DNA of 64,000 nucleotides from Nitrososphaerota archaeon (GCA_028867785.1 JAGWFS010000001.1:62001-126000); one strand, 5' to 3'; positions 53,504 through 61,262 are shown, counted from the stretch's first letter. The notes: generated by a model not told the origin, from the sequence alone. Numbers and translations are program-made.

Positions 53504-54196
53504 ATGGAAAGCAATGAAAAAAAATTTGACCCTGCTGAACTAAAAGAGAAAATTGAGATCCTTTCAACAGACGATGACAGGATCAAGGCAGTTGGTGAGA
53601 TTTTAAGTAATGACTCGAGCAGAAAAATTCTCAAGATATTGCTTGATGACACCATGACCGCAAACCAGATTGCACAAAAAGCAGCAATATCGCTTCCTTT
53701 GACCATATATCACTTGAAAAAGATGCAGGACATTGGAATTCTAAGCGTTACCGCTACGGAAAACGATTCCAAATATTATACGTCGTCAAAATTTGCGTTT
53801 GTCATAACGTCTGCCAGAGTCTCTGAAAAGGCAAGATCAAGCAAGTCGCTTTTTAATTCATTAAAAAGGATTTACAAATTTGCCGCAATCGGTTTTAGTG
53901 GGCTTGTATCGTGGCTTGTGTTGCAAAGCATGAATCCCGCCCAGAATCCAGAATACTCTAGCATGAAGACGCCTGTCCCGTCGACCACAACGACTGCTCC
54001 TGCGGCGCAATCCCAGGCAAACACGCTGGCACCCACAATGCCTGTCCCGGCACACGTGCCTGTGACACTTCCCCCATACATGTCACCTGTGGAACCATCT
54101 GTACTTTCACATGATGTTTTAATATTCGTGATTCCTCTCGTTGTCATTATAACAGGATTGATAATTGAGAGGATCTTCAGTGCATACAAAAGATGA
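53504..54196 (+). CDS. Membrane-anchored winged-helix regulator
   Basis: A 230-residue protein. Residues 25-100 are an ArsR-like winged helix (ILSNDSSRKILKILLDDTMT, QIAQKAAISLPLTIYHLKKM). A membrane helix follows (127-143, FAAIGFSGLVSWLVLQS), then a ~60-residue Pro/Thr/Ala-rich stretch and a second membrane helix (205-225, VLIFVIPLVVIITGLIIERI) with a basic end. DNA-binding end and C-terminus are thus inside and the linker outside. This is a one-component membrane sensor layout. TATA-like CTTAAATCA is ~25 bp upstream. It is divergent from the 48264-53345 surface operon, its likely target. Confidence 0.8.
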   Translation: MESNEKKFDPAELKEKIEILSTDDDRIKAVGEILSNDSSRKILKILLDDTMTANQIAQKAAISLPLTIYHLKKMQDIGILSVTATENDSKYYTSSKFAFVITSARVSEKARSSKSLFNSLKRIYKFAAIGFSGLVSWLVLQSMNPAQNPEYSSMKTPVPSTTTTAPAAQSQANTLAPTMPVPAHVPVTLPPYMSPVEPSVLSHDVLIFVIPLVVIITGLIIERIFSAYKR

Positions 54197-54275
54197 TTAA
54201 TAAAATTTTTGGTTAAATTACAATTTAATCAATCCCTAAATACTATTTTTTCGCGATGTTATTCAGCTGGAAAAA

Positions 54276-54569
54276 ATGATGCTATCGGTTAACAAAAATG
54301 CAAAAAAGGTTTCGCGCAGCTACAACATTGGCGTGATGCACAGGGTACTAGACGCGCTATATGAGATGGGAAGAAGCAGCCCCACAGATATCGCAGTATG
54401 CTCTGGACTGAACAATCAGATGGCCAAGAGATACTTGAACCTCATGAACTTGTTTAGGTGGATAGAAATAGAAAAGGAAGAAGGCCATAATGTCATTTGT
54501 TTAACAGAGACTGGAATATTTATTCACAATCAATTGCATGACTCCATGCCAGATGAAGGCAGTACCTGA
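54276..54569 (+). CDS. Small winged-helix DNA-binding protein
   Basis: A 97-residue winged helix: VMHRVLDALYEMGRSSPTDI, SGLNNQMAKRYLNLMNLFRW, then the wing IEIEKEEGHNVICLTETGIF. It resembles the archaeal HTH_45-type family of single-domain regulators. It is short, without a sensing domain. It lies 32 bp before, or overlapping, the next gene on the same strand, so the two are probably co-transcribed. Confidence 0.75.
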   Translation: MMLSVNKNAKKVSRSYNIGVMHRVLDALYEMGRSSPTDIAVCSGLNNQMAKRYLNLMNLFRWIEIEKEEGHNVICLTETGIFIHNQLHDSMPDEGST

Positions 54570-54585
54570 CGGGGTTTGTTTTGAA

Positions 54586-54900
54586 ATGTCCGACCACGCA
54601 AAGAAAGTTTTTGTCGACATGGCCGTCCAAAAGGCCCTGCTTGAGAGTGGATCTGTCACACTGGAGAAGGTAAGCAACAGGCTTTTTGAGGTATACCATT
54701 CGCACTTGTCCGACTGCTATGACAATCCAGAATATCTAAGAGAGGCGCTCAAGGACGTTTTTGGGGATTACTATACCAAGGTTGTAGATGCAATAAAGAT
54801 ACATCTGCAAAGTGTAGCACACCACAGGCAGGTCGAGGTCTTTTTGCTAAAGCTTGGAGAGCAAGAGTTTTCTCAACCAAGTTCTGTAAAGGACAACTAG
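54586..54900 (+). CDS. NitrOD5/DUF3227-like hypothetical protein
   Basis: About 104 residues from ATG 54586; an ATG at 54538 overlaps the upstream gene. The body ALLESGSVTLEKVSNRLFEV and YLREALKDVFGDYYTKVVDA resembles the thaumarchaeal NitrOD5/DUF3227 domain, whose function is unknown. C-terminal SVAHHRQVEVFLLKLGEQEF is repeated as a decayed copy at 48110-48226. Similarity is by eye only. Confidence 0.5.
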   Translation: MSDHAKKVFVDMAVQKALLESGSVTLEKVSNRLFEVYHSHLSDCYDNPEYLREALKDVFGDYYTKVVDAIKIHLQSVAHHRQVEVFLLKLGEQEFSQPSSVKDN

Positions 54901-55273
54901 CAGGACAATACTTGGCAACAAAACTGGAACTGCAAGTGGAAACTCTGGCACACTGGTGTTACTTACGAGCTTCAGATTATGAAAATCCTGAACATAGTCA
55001 AGTAAAATACTGGTGTGAGTTCCGTTATGGCTTATCGAGGCGTTTGCCGGATGTCCGTCAAGCAATATTTCCGGGCCCTTACAAGATCATTTGGAACTAC
55101 GATATTCATGACACCACGTGTTCCTTCAATAGGGTCAAGGCCTATCGTGAGTCGTTTTTCCCATTTATCCACGACTCTTTTACAGTAGAGTTTGTAGTGA
55201 TTTGTATTTCATAACTCTTGTTATCTTTTTGTGCTGCAAGCAACAAGACTTTAACACCCGCATTGTTTGGCAT
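54847..55273 (-). pseudogene. Decayed secreted-protein gene with a PEFP-type C-terminal anchor
   Basis: Reading the minus strand in three frames gives a continuous thaumarchaeal surface-protein tail: MPNNAGVKVLLLAAQKDNKS, YEIQITTNSTVKESWINGKN, then IGLDPIEGTRGVMNIVVPND, then PEILLDGHPANASISHNGTH and VSNTSVPEFPLAVPVLLPSI with a basic end. The last part is the V-P-E-F-P plus hydrophobic segment typical of archaeal cell-surface anchors. At least two single-base shifts (near 55150 and 55085) break it. The N-terminus is missing. It lies downstream of the broken RelE-like gene. Confidence 0.6.
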
Positions 55274-55298
55274 CCTAAAAGGTGAGCCGAAGGCTCGC

Positions 55299-55561
55299 TT
55301 AATCCTTACCATACGTCATTTTGTGGTCTCCAGCCCTAATCAATACAATTGTGTATATGTCATAATCAACCTTGAAAATTATTCTATCATCATGTCCTAA
55401 TTCGTATGCGTACACTTTCATAGATGGTTTGTAGACTCCTAATGATTCCGGTCTTCAGAATCTCCTACTTGCATTAACGCTTCTTTAACTCGATCTTGTC
55501 TGACAGAACCTAATAATTTGAATTGCTTTTTGAACTTGCTTTTTCTGTCAAATTCCCACAC
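55299..55561 (-). pseudogene. RelE-like toxin with a 1-bp frameshift
   Basis: GTG 55561 gives VWEFDRKSKFKKQFKLLGSV and RVKEALMQVGDSED, then a stop. One base restored near 55450 continues PESLGVYKPSMKVYAYELGH, DDRIIFKVDYDIYTIVLIRA and GDHKMTYGKD. This is the RelE/ParE plan with the final GDHKxxYG signature common in archaeal members, ~87 residues. The run CCGG at the break would need one more C, so a sequencing error is possible. It follows the antitoxin with a 1-nt gap. Confidence 0.6.
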
Positions 55562-55562
55562 G

Positions 55563-55706
55563 CTAATCGTTTTCTAAATCTTTTATGAGTTCTTTAACAT
55601 TTTTGAAGTGCTTTGGCTTTTCTTTACTGGATGAATATTCTTTTATGTCTGCCATCTCCTGTGGAGTGAGATCGTCTAATTTCTTGTGCTTTACTGCTCG
55701 TTGCAT
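55563..55706 (-). CDS. Small antitoxin of the RelE-like pair
   Basis: A 47-residue intact ORF, MQRAVKHKKLDDLTPQEMAD followed by IKEYSSSKEKPKHFKNVKEL, rich in Lys and acidic residues with a helical C-terminus. Its position directly before the RelE-like toxin and its size are typical of an archaeal RelB-type antitoxin. No DNA-binding fold is evident. Confidence 0.55.
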   Translation of the reverse strand: MQRAVKHKKLDDLTPQEMADIKEYSSSKEKPKHFKNVKELIKDLEND

Positions 55707-55725
55707 GTTGGCATTATCTCCTTGT

Positions 55726-56124
55726 TCATATTAAAACTATTGAAACTATGTAGCCGTGTGCATCGTTGTTACATACATAGACTCTGCCAAACATAGTCTG
55801 TGTCATGACTGATCCATCATTACCAGTTGTAAGGTACTGTGAAAAATAAATCGGCGTATCATTGGTCTCATTTAGAGCATAAAATTTTTGGTCAGAGAGT
55901 TGGTTTGCACCATAGAGGGTTGGACAAAGGACATCGTTTGGGCTGGACCTTCCAGATTTCCATAATAGCTTGATTGCCAGAAGGAGGTATGCGACAATGG
56001 AAATATCTGATGTATTGCATTCATACTTTTGTCCGATGCCCACGAATTTTCAGATTCTGCAAAGGCTCCTGTGAAAAAACAAGAATTGCACAAAATAGAA
56101 TTGTTGTAAGATGCGATGTTTCAT
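55726..56124 (-). pseudogene. Frameshifted secreted protein, third gene of the cupredoxin-like operon
   Basis: The ATG at 56124 overlaps the preceding stop (ATGA). With one A restored in the AAA run the leader becomes KTSHLTTILFCAILVF. With one T restored in the T6 run it continues FTGAFAESENSWASDKSMNA. A third shift near 55930-55950 leads into TLYGANQLSDQKFYALNETN and YFSQYLTTGNDGSVM to a stop at 55726. Two of three breaks are at homopolymers, so genuine decay and sequence error are both possible. Confidence 0.55.
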
Positions 56125-56882
56125 CATCCGACCTCAACTGTCTTACTTACCGAAGGTTCAAGTGCGTTTGGGCTTTCGATGCTCTGCCACAGATATCTCT
56201 GAATGGTATAATTCCCAGGAAAAAACGGCGTCCACGTCTCTGAAAAGTTCATCGGTTGGTTTTTCACAAACGCCCCTTCAATCCATGACAGGGAGACAGT
56301 CTCCCCCTTCCGGTCTTGTACCTGTACAATATAGGCAAATTCAGAGTCGTTGCCGTACATTGGCGGCTGGACGCTGTCTTCAATCTGGACCTGCTGGCCT
56401 ATCCTGACCTCATGCAGGTTATCCCCATTGTTATTTACAATCCTAAGAGTATCAGGAGCAGGTCCCCGGATAATTGTAGGAAGTACAAGGTGCACTGATG
56501 TCATCACGCTGTATCCATTGTAAGATACTTTCACCTTGTATGGCCCGACGGGAGTGGTGTTGCCATAAACGATGTCAAACGAGTACCAGTACTTGCCATC
56601 AGGCAGGATCTGCTGCGGGGGTATCCTTTCAGAATTGTATATGGTGCCGCTTGGATTGTATATTTCAATCTGGACAGGCGAGTTGGTAATAGGTATACTG
56701 ATTGTACCGTTGACTAGAAAGGTTTCCCTAAAGTCACATCTCTCATTTTTTATCTCCCCAAGTTGTGCAGACATTGTAATAGGACCGTTGCTTTGACTGG
56801 CGGTCGCTTCCAAGGCATAGACAGGTGCAATGAGTGCCGCAGATGTCAGGATTACAATCATTGCAAGATGGACGTGTTTCAT
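56124..56882 (-). CDS. Secreted protein with C-terminal CARDB-like module
   Basis: 252 residues: signal peptide MKHVHLAMIVILTSAALIAP..., an N-terminal sandwich with NSPVQIEIYNPSGTIYNSER and DGKYWYSFDIVYG (the same unit ends the protein at 61263, where it reads LPLVIQISNPHGGIYKVDTI and DGFYKYQIYIKG). A C-terminal module follows with EFAYIVQVQDRKGETVSLSW and FPGNYTIQRYLWQSIESPNA. It begins 3 nt after the upstream stop. Confidence 0.8.
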   Translation of the reverse strand: MKHVHLAMIVILTSAALIAPVYALEATASQSNGPITMSAQLGEIKNERCDFRETFLVNGTISIPITNSPVQIEIYNPSGTIYNSERIPPQQILPDGKYWYSFDIVYGNTTPVGPYKVKVSYNGYSVMTSVHLVLPTIIRGPAPDTLRIVNNNGDNLHEVRIGQQVQIEDSVQPPMYGNDSEFAYIVQVQDRKGETVSLSWIEGAFVKNQPMNFSETWTPFFPGNYTIQRYLWQSIESPNALEPSVSKTVEVG

Positions 56883-56885
56883 TTT

Positions 56886-57803
56886 TTATCCAAAAGGAAG
56901 AACCGTTACAGCGCCTTTCAGCCAAGGATAAGACACATTGTGGTACTCGTATTTGCCCGCACATTCAAACTTGTACTTCCAAGTGTGATCTGGCAATATC
57001 AGGCCGGAATCAAAAATGCCGTCGTCACTTGTAACACTGCTACCAAAGTCATCCATGTTGAACCATTCTACAGTATTGTTAAGACCGATAACAACCGTGG
57101 TATTCTGTGGCTCGTACGATTTTCCTGCATTTACATCTGATGCGTTTTTCGGTATGACTACCATGCCAAGGACGTCCATAGTAAAATGAGCATCAACAGG
57201 ACCTGTGACACACTGGTTAGGAAGATTCCACCCTTGGTTTAAGAGTCTTGCAATGCTTGCTTCCTTTACGCATACTGGTTGAAAGTTGTGTGTGTTTATC
57301 AGCAGGTTTAGATCGTAGTTACATTTTACAAATTTCGATAAAACTCCAGAATTGAACTGCTTTAGCGGCGAATCAATCGCATTGGTTGTTTCCGATGGAC
57401 CTGCTTGAACTCCTTGAGAATTTTGTACACAGCATGACGTCCCAGGAAAATAAAATGATTTGTCCGCAAGCACTTGAGGACCTGACGCCATCTTTACTGT
57501 ATAACCTCCTGACTCGGACCAGAGTGCACTTGACGGTACAATGCTTTGGGAAAAGGTATTGTCCTGTGATAGTTGTGGTTGTGATACAAATATCAGACGT
57601 CCTTGAGGATCAAATATTGTAAGAGCATAATTTTGTGAGAATGTTTTGTAAACAACACCTGTAACGCCAATAATGTTTGTGCTAGAATGATACACGACAT
57701 TGATTTTTGCAAACGATGCAGTGTCCTCGGCAAAGGCTGCATGACTGACTACAAAAATACCAATACTGATAATCATAGTTATTGCAAGATGTGTTATTTT
57801 CAA
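56886..57803 (-). CDS. Secreted protein with RGW module and a cupredoxin domain missing its copper ligands
   Basis: 305 residues from TTG 57803. Signal peptide MKITHLAITMIISIGIFVVS, an N-terminal MG2-like sandwich (YALTIFDPQGRLIFVSQPQL, SGGYTVKMASG), then RGW (SPLKQFNSGVLSKFVKCNYD, CVKEASIARLL, QGWN). At the end comes a plastocyanin-like fold: VVIGLNNTVEWFNMDDFGSS, IFDSGLILPDHTWKYKFECA, KYEYHNVSYPWLKG. Compared with the intact cupredoxin at 32680, the first ligand His (GHTVTS) is replaced by FGSSVTS. YYCQVHPWM has become EYHNVSYPWL, so Cys, second His and Met are gone. Confidence 0.82.
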   Translation of the reverse strand: MKITHLAITMIISIGIFVVSHAAFAEDTASFAKINVVYHSSTNIIGVTGVVYKTFSQNYALTIFDPQGRLIFVSQPQLSQDNTFSQSIVPSSALWSESGGYTVKMASGPQVLADKSFYFPGTSCCVQNSQGVQAGPSETTNAIDSPLKQFNSGVLSKFVKCNYDLNLLINTHNFQPVCVKEASIARLLNQGWNLPNQCVTGPVDAHFTMDVLGMVVIPKNASDVNAGKSYEPQNTTVVIGLNNTVEWFNMDDFGSSVTSDDGIFDSGLILPDHTWKYKFECAGKYEYHNVSYPWLKGAVTVLPFG

Positions 57804-57812
57804 TTTATACCT

Positions 57813-57856
57813 GTACTGGACTAATATGGTTTAAAAAACTGGCGTATCTTTGTTCT
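57813..57856 (-). promoter_or_regulatory. Island promoter, 56886 operon
   Basis: In gene direction AGAACAAAGA, TACGCCAGTTTTTTAAACC, then ATATTAGTCCAGTAC. TTG 57803 is ~31 bp after the TATA centre. The best copy of the GTCCAGTAC type. Confidence 0.8.
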
Positions 57857-58005
57857 AAATTTAGAAAGTTTTTTCACATATTAACAGATAAACGATTGTT
57901 TGATTTGTGGCAGGAATGTTTTTTCTCTGTTCCATGCACTTCTTTAAAAAATTAGTGCAGTATCATTCAGGTTTTGCAGTCAGTTTCAATTGGATTAGAT
58001 TGCCT

Positions 58006-58251
58006 CTATTTCACAAGGTTCTTTTGATAATCTACAATGAATTCTTCACGTGCTATGCCGCAGTCCTCAATGATCTGTAAAAGTAGTCCGGTTCCCAGAT
58101 CTTCGTTTTTTGAGGGTATTGATGTGAATCTATGGTTCACGTCATTTCGCAGTGATACATGGCTTCCTTTTCTATGTGAAATTCTAAATCCTTTCTTGTT
58201 TACAAGATATTTTATCAGTTGGTTACCTGAAACCTTTGGAAGTTTATCCAC
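58006..58251 (-). CDS. hicA: HicA-family mRNA interferase toxin
   Basis: An 81-residue dsRBD-like HicA: KVSGNQLIKYLVNKKGFRIS, RKGSHVSLRN (catalytic His H31 of the G-S-H motif) and GTGLLLQIIEDCGI. Such toxins cleave mRNA and are blocked by HicB. It overlaps the upstream hicB by 8 bp, in antitoxin-first order. Length and catalytic residue are intact. Confidence 0.88.
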   Translation of the reverse strand: MDKLPKVSGNQLIKYLVNKKGFRISHRKGSHVSLRNDVNHRFTSIPSKNEDLGTGLLLQIIEDCGIAREEFIVDYQKNLVK

Positions 58252-58471
58252 TATATTTGCGGACGAATTTTAGACTATAATCTTTGTCTTTTTTTAATTC
58301 TTCCACCATCATCTCGATTGCCTCTTTGACGCTGGATCTTGCTTCTGCCTCGGTCTTGCCTTCTGCATTGGCATGGAGCTCATCACATCTTGCAAAAATA
58401 ATTCCGTCTCCGTCTTTGTCCAAGACTACTTGGTATGTCTTTTTCGATACTGCAGAGGTTGAATGTTGCAT
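58244..58471 (-). CDS. hicB: HicB-family antitoxin
   Basis: About 75 residues from ATG 58471. Longer upstream reading (to 58648) adds 59 unrelated residues and is rejected. Partial RNase-H-like HicB fold: YQVVLDKDGDGIIFARCDEL, HANAEGKTEAEARSSVKEAI, then a basic helix. No C-terminal DNA-binding domain is present. First gene of the pair. Confidence 0.85.
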   Translation of the reverse strand: MQHSTSAVSKKTYQVVLDKDGDGIIFARCDELHANAEGKTEAEARSSVKEAIEMMVEELKKDKDYSLKFVRKYSG

Positions 58472-58652
58472 ATATTGGATAATGTTAGTATGATCTATAA
58501 AAAGAATAAGACACCAAAAATGCGATAAACTGTACATCACATAGGTAAAAAAAATTAGGTGACGATCTTCATACCCTTCATGTTTTTTGCTTTGTTGGGT
58601 CTCACACTTTAAAAACATAATGAAGTGCGTAGAGATTCCATTTTTCAATTCT

Positions 58653-58822
58653 TATGGCAATACCACAAGTTTAGCTAGTACGCCAGGACCACACAGGCTT
58701 AGCCCCAGATATAGCCAGCATACTCCAGGCGCGGAATATGGGTTTGCAGATATTTTTGCTGTAAAAACAGGATTGCTGCCTGCATTACAATTGCAATTGT
58801 AGAAACACAGGCTAGATTCATC
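58653..58822 (-). pseudogene. Internally deleted secreted-protein gene: leader joined to a module end
   Basis: ATG 58822 lies 5 nt after the stop of the propeller gene at 58828. The frame starts MNLACVSTIAIVMQAAILFL, like the operon leaders. A second frame downstream reads PGVCWLYLGLSLCGPGVLAK to a stop at 58653, which matches the end of the 60006-type sandwich (GTYWMYLPPGGCGGGKLVLL). The middle of the gene is absent, so it is a collapsed relic of a fourth operon gene. Confidence 0.45.
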
Positions 58823-58827
58823 TTTGA

Positions 58828-60000
58828 TCAGCTGCCCGAACTCTGCCAGAGTGGCTTGTCAAAATCAATCCGGTATATCCCTTTTCCATCAATAATGCCA
58901 TTTGAGTAATCATAGTTTATCCCGAAAATGAGCGACCTCCCATCAGGGCTGATTGTGGCTCCCACAAGTGGAGCAGCATATGGCTCTTCCTGGTTGCCAT
59001 ATACAATCTGTGATTTATGACTTGAGACTGTCATCAAGTCAAGCAGGCCTGTAGGACATGACTGGCTTCCAGGCGTCTTGTCTTGGACGCAGTGATGTGT
59101 CATTGTTTCATACAGTATGAGATCATCAGATAGCCATTTTAGATCTGCAAACTCTTCATTGGTGACTTTGTCTACAACAGTAAATTCCCTAGTATTGATG
59201 TCAAATACTGCAAGATATGAATAATTGTTGGCAGTTGGAGGCCCCAATGAGGCAAAGTTTACTATATCCGTTCCATTGCTGCTTGGGTGAAGCGGATCCT
59301 CTCCTGATACAAAGGCAATCCTGCTGTCATCCGGGCTCACCGTCATTCCGTCAAATAGCTGAGTCCCGTTGTAGAGCGGTTTTATCTTCTGTCCATCCTG
59401 GTCTGCCAGCCAGAGAACATCATAATGTTTTATCAAAAATATCGATGTGTTTTTCTCCAGTCTTGTAGCATTTGAATGCCCTGCAACATAAATTATCTTC
59501 CCGTCAGGCATGTATCCAACGCTTCCCACGTGCGAGTCACGGGTAACAAAAAGATAGGTCTTGTTTTTGACGTCATACCTGAAAATGTCCTGATACGTTT
59601 CATTTTTGGAATTGTACTGGCCTACAAAGAACACCGAATTGCCGTTTTCTGATACGTGAACATATGATACAGCATTGAACTCTATCGGAATGTTAGCCGG
59701 TTCCATGTCCTCTCCGGTTGTGTTCATGGTCCACAGGTACGATACGGGAGCGCCGGCATTAACGCCAAAGGCAACCAATTTTCCATCATCACTCCAGTCC
59801 ATCCCCTCGGTTACAACATATTCTTCTTTTTCGTTATTTTTTGGGTGGATTAATTTCCACATGGTCTTATCATCAACAAGTTTTTGAATTTTTACTACAT
59901 GAAAATTATCCAGAGTAAGAAAATGTTGCACTGGTATCATAGAGATCAGTATTGCAATTGTTATCACTCCTACGATTATTGAAAGATTGAGGGTTTTCAT
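58828..60000 (-). CDS. Secreted TolB/WD40-like beta-propeller (paralog of 34848)
   Basis: About 390 residues from ATG 60000 (MKTLNLSIIVGVITIAILIS), 5 nt after the upstream stop. Longer reading from 60051 overlaps that gene. Blades contain MDWSDDGKLVAFGVNAG, MPDGKIIYVAG, SPDDSRIAFVSGEDPLHP, LKWLSDDLILYETM and SPDGRSLIFGINY. Three Cys in MTHHCVQDKTPGSQSC correspond to TPHKCL...QHC in the paralog. It is third in the operon from the promoter at 62721. Confidence 0.85.
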   Translation of the reverse strand: MKTLNLSIIVGVITIAILISMIPVQHFLTLDNFHVVKIQKLVDDKTMWKLIHPKNNEKEEYVVTEGMDWSDDGKLVAFGVNAGAPVSYLWTMNTTGEDMEPANIPIEFNAVSYVHVSENGNSVFFVGQYNSKNETYQDIFRYDVKNKTYLFVTRDSHVGSVGYMPDGKIIYVAGHSNATRLEKNTSIFLIKHYDVLWLADQDGQKIKPLYNGTQLFDGMTVSPDDSRIAFVSGEDPLHPSSNGTDIVNFASLGPPTANNYSYLAVFDINTREFTVVDKVTNEEFADLKWLSDDLILYETMTHHCVQDKTPGSQSCPTGLLDLMTVSSHKSQIVYGNQEEPYAAPLVGATISPDGRSLIFGINYDYSNGIIDGKGIYRIDFDKPLWQSSGS

Positions 60001-60005
60001 GGTGG

Positions 60006-61259
60006 TCACCGAGTTGGCGAGAAACTCCTCACCATATTCGGCACTTTGCATTCAAATGTAACCTTGTCTTCGTTACCGGGATTTGATGCAAAATGATACT
60101 TGTACACATATCCCGGAGGTATCTCATCAAAGCTTTTGATAACCGATGTCCTGCTGTTAGTGGTATAGCTAAGGGAACAGTTGTCAAACGTGTGAATTCC
60201 AAAATTCATTACATCTACAGTCAAGATGGGGCTTTCGCTAAAAGTAAAATCAACTGGAATATCGTAACCAATAAGGTCTGGTGGTTGTGCCATTGGCCTG
60301 TCACCTATTGTCAAAAGGACAAGCTTGCCGCCTCCACATCCCCCTGGAGGAAGATACATCCAATAGGTTCCATGGGTAGCGTCTTGGGTGGCGGATACAA
60401 CCAGTGAGAATGTTGCAGTACCATCAAGACCGGCAACGGCAGTGCTTGGCTCGTAGCTTGTACTTACTCCATAATGATCAAACCTGCCATAATGGCTATC
60501 CTTGTCAAGAATTAACTCTCCAGTAGCAAGATTTTCTCCAGCAGGAAATGCAGAGCCAGGGCGTATCTTGATGGTTATCTTTCCCGAGTCTCCAGGCTTT
60601 AGGAAATAATCATCCACCACATAGGATGGAGCAGAATTTGCAAGATAGCGATGATACACCCCGTCAAAACCACTGGTGCCCAATATGACTTCGCTGGTTC
60701 TATATCCCTGTATGGGATAACAACTAAGATCAGGACCAGAGCCTGGCAACAATGTTGTCTCTGCTGTAATGTTTTGCCCAGAATATTCTGATGGTACGAC
60801 GGTAAACTCTCTTTGGTAGTGCTTGCCATACAGTGTTGCAGTGATTGCATACTTTTGCGTATCAGTGATTAGTTGATTTCTTTCAAGTCCAGCGTAGAAT
60901 GATGCTTGAGTAGAGTTTGAACACTGGGCATTGGTGTAATTCCACAATAGGCTGGGTCCATATACCGTGATGCCAGTTGAAAGATCTGTCACCTGTACTT
61001 GCGGAAACTGGCAATCCTGGCCATGGGTAACAAAATGAAATGTTGTGGTGACTGGGCATCCGGCCTTGTAGGTATCGTTTAGGCCTTCCATTTTCAGACT
61101 AGTTACTGTGGTATTGTCATCTGAGTGATAGATTTCACAATCTGTATCCTGAATATTGATTTGCGTTTCCTGGCGTGGTTCAAAAAATACCAGTGCACTT
61201 ATTGTCACAAGTATACTAATGATGATTCCAACAATTATTGCAAGATACAGACTTTTCAT
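60006..61259 (-). CDS. Secreted protein with Ig-like and PPGGCGG sandwich modules
   Basis: 417 residues. N-terminal anchor MKSLYLAIIVGIIISILVTI, Ig-like module (MEGLNDTYKAGCPVTTTFHF, CQFPQVQVTDL), then a long sandwich with FLKPGDSGKITIKIRPGSAF, HYGVSTSYEPSTAVAGLDGT and HGTYWMYLPPGGCGGGKLVL (shared with the end of 49587). A C-terminal ~90 residues resemble CARDB (SPILTVDVMNFGIHTFDNCS). No RGW module. Stop and start junctions are TAGAAAATG upstream and 5 nt downstream. Confidence 0.8.
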   Translation of the reverse strand: MKSLYLAIIVGIIISILVTISALVFFEPRQETQINIQDTDCEIYHSDDNTTVTSLKMEGLNDTYKAGCPVTTTFHFVTHGQDCQFPQVQVTDLSTGITVYGPSLLWNYTNAQCSNSTQASFYAGLERNQLITDTQKYAITATLYGKHYQREFTVVPSEYSGQNITAETTLLPGSGPDLSCYPIQGYRTSEVILGTSGFDGVYHRYLANSAPSYVVDDYFLKPGDSGKITIKIRPGSAFPAGENLATGELILDKDSHYGRFDHYGVSTSYEPSTAVAGLDGTATFSLVVSATQDATHGTYWMYLPPGGCGGGKLVLLTIGDRPMAQPPDLIGYDIPVDFTFSESPILTVDVMNFGIHTFDNCSLSYTTNSRTSVIKSFDEIPPGYVYKYHFASNPGNEDKVTFECKVPNMVRSFSPTR

Positions 61260-61262
61260 TTT

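Noticed and set aside
54912-55214. 100-residue plus-strand ORF
   Set aside because: The opposite strand carries the recognisable tail of a decayed surface protein, so the plus-strand frame is a shadow.
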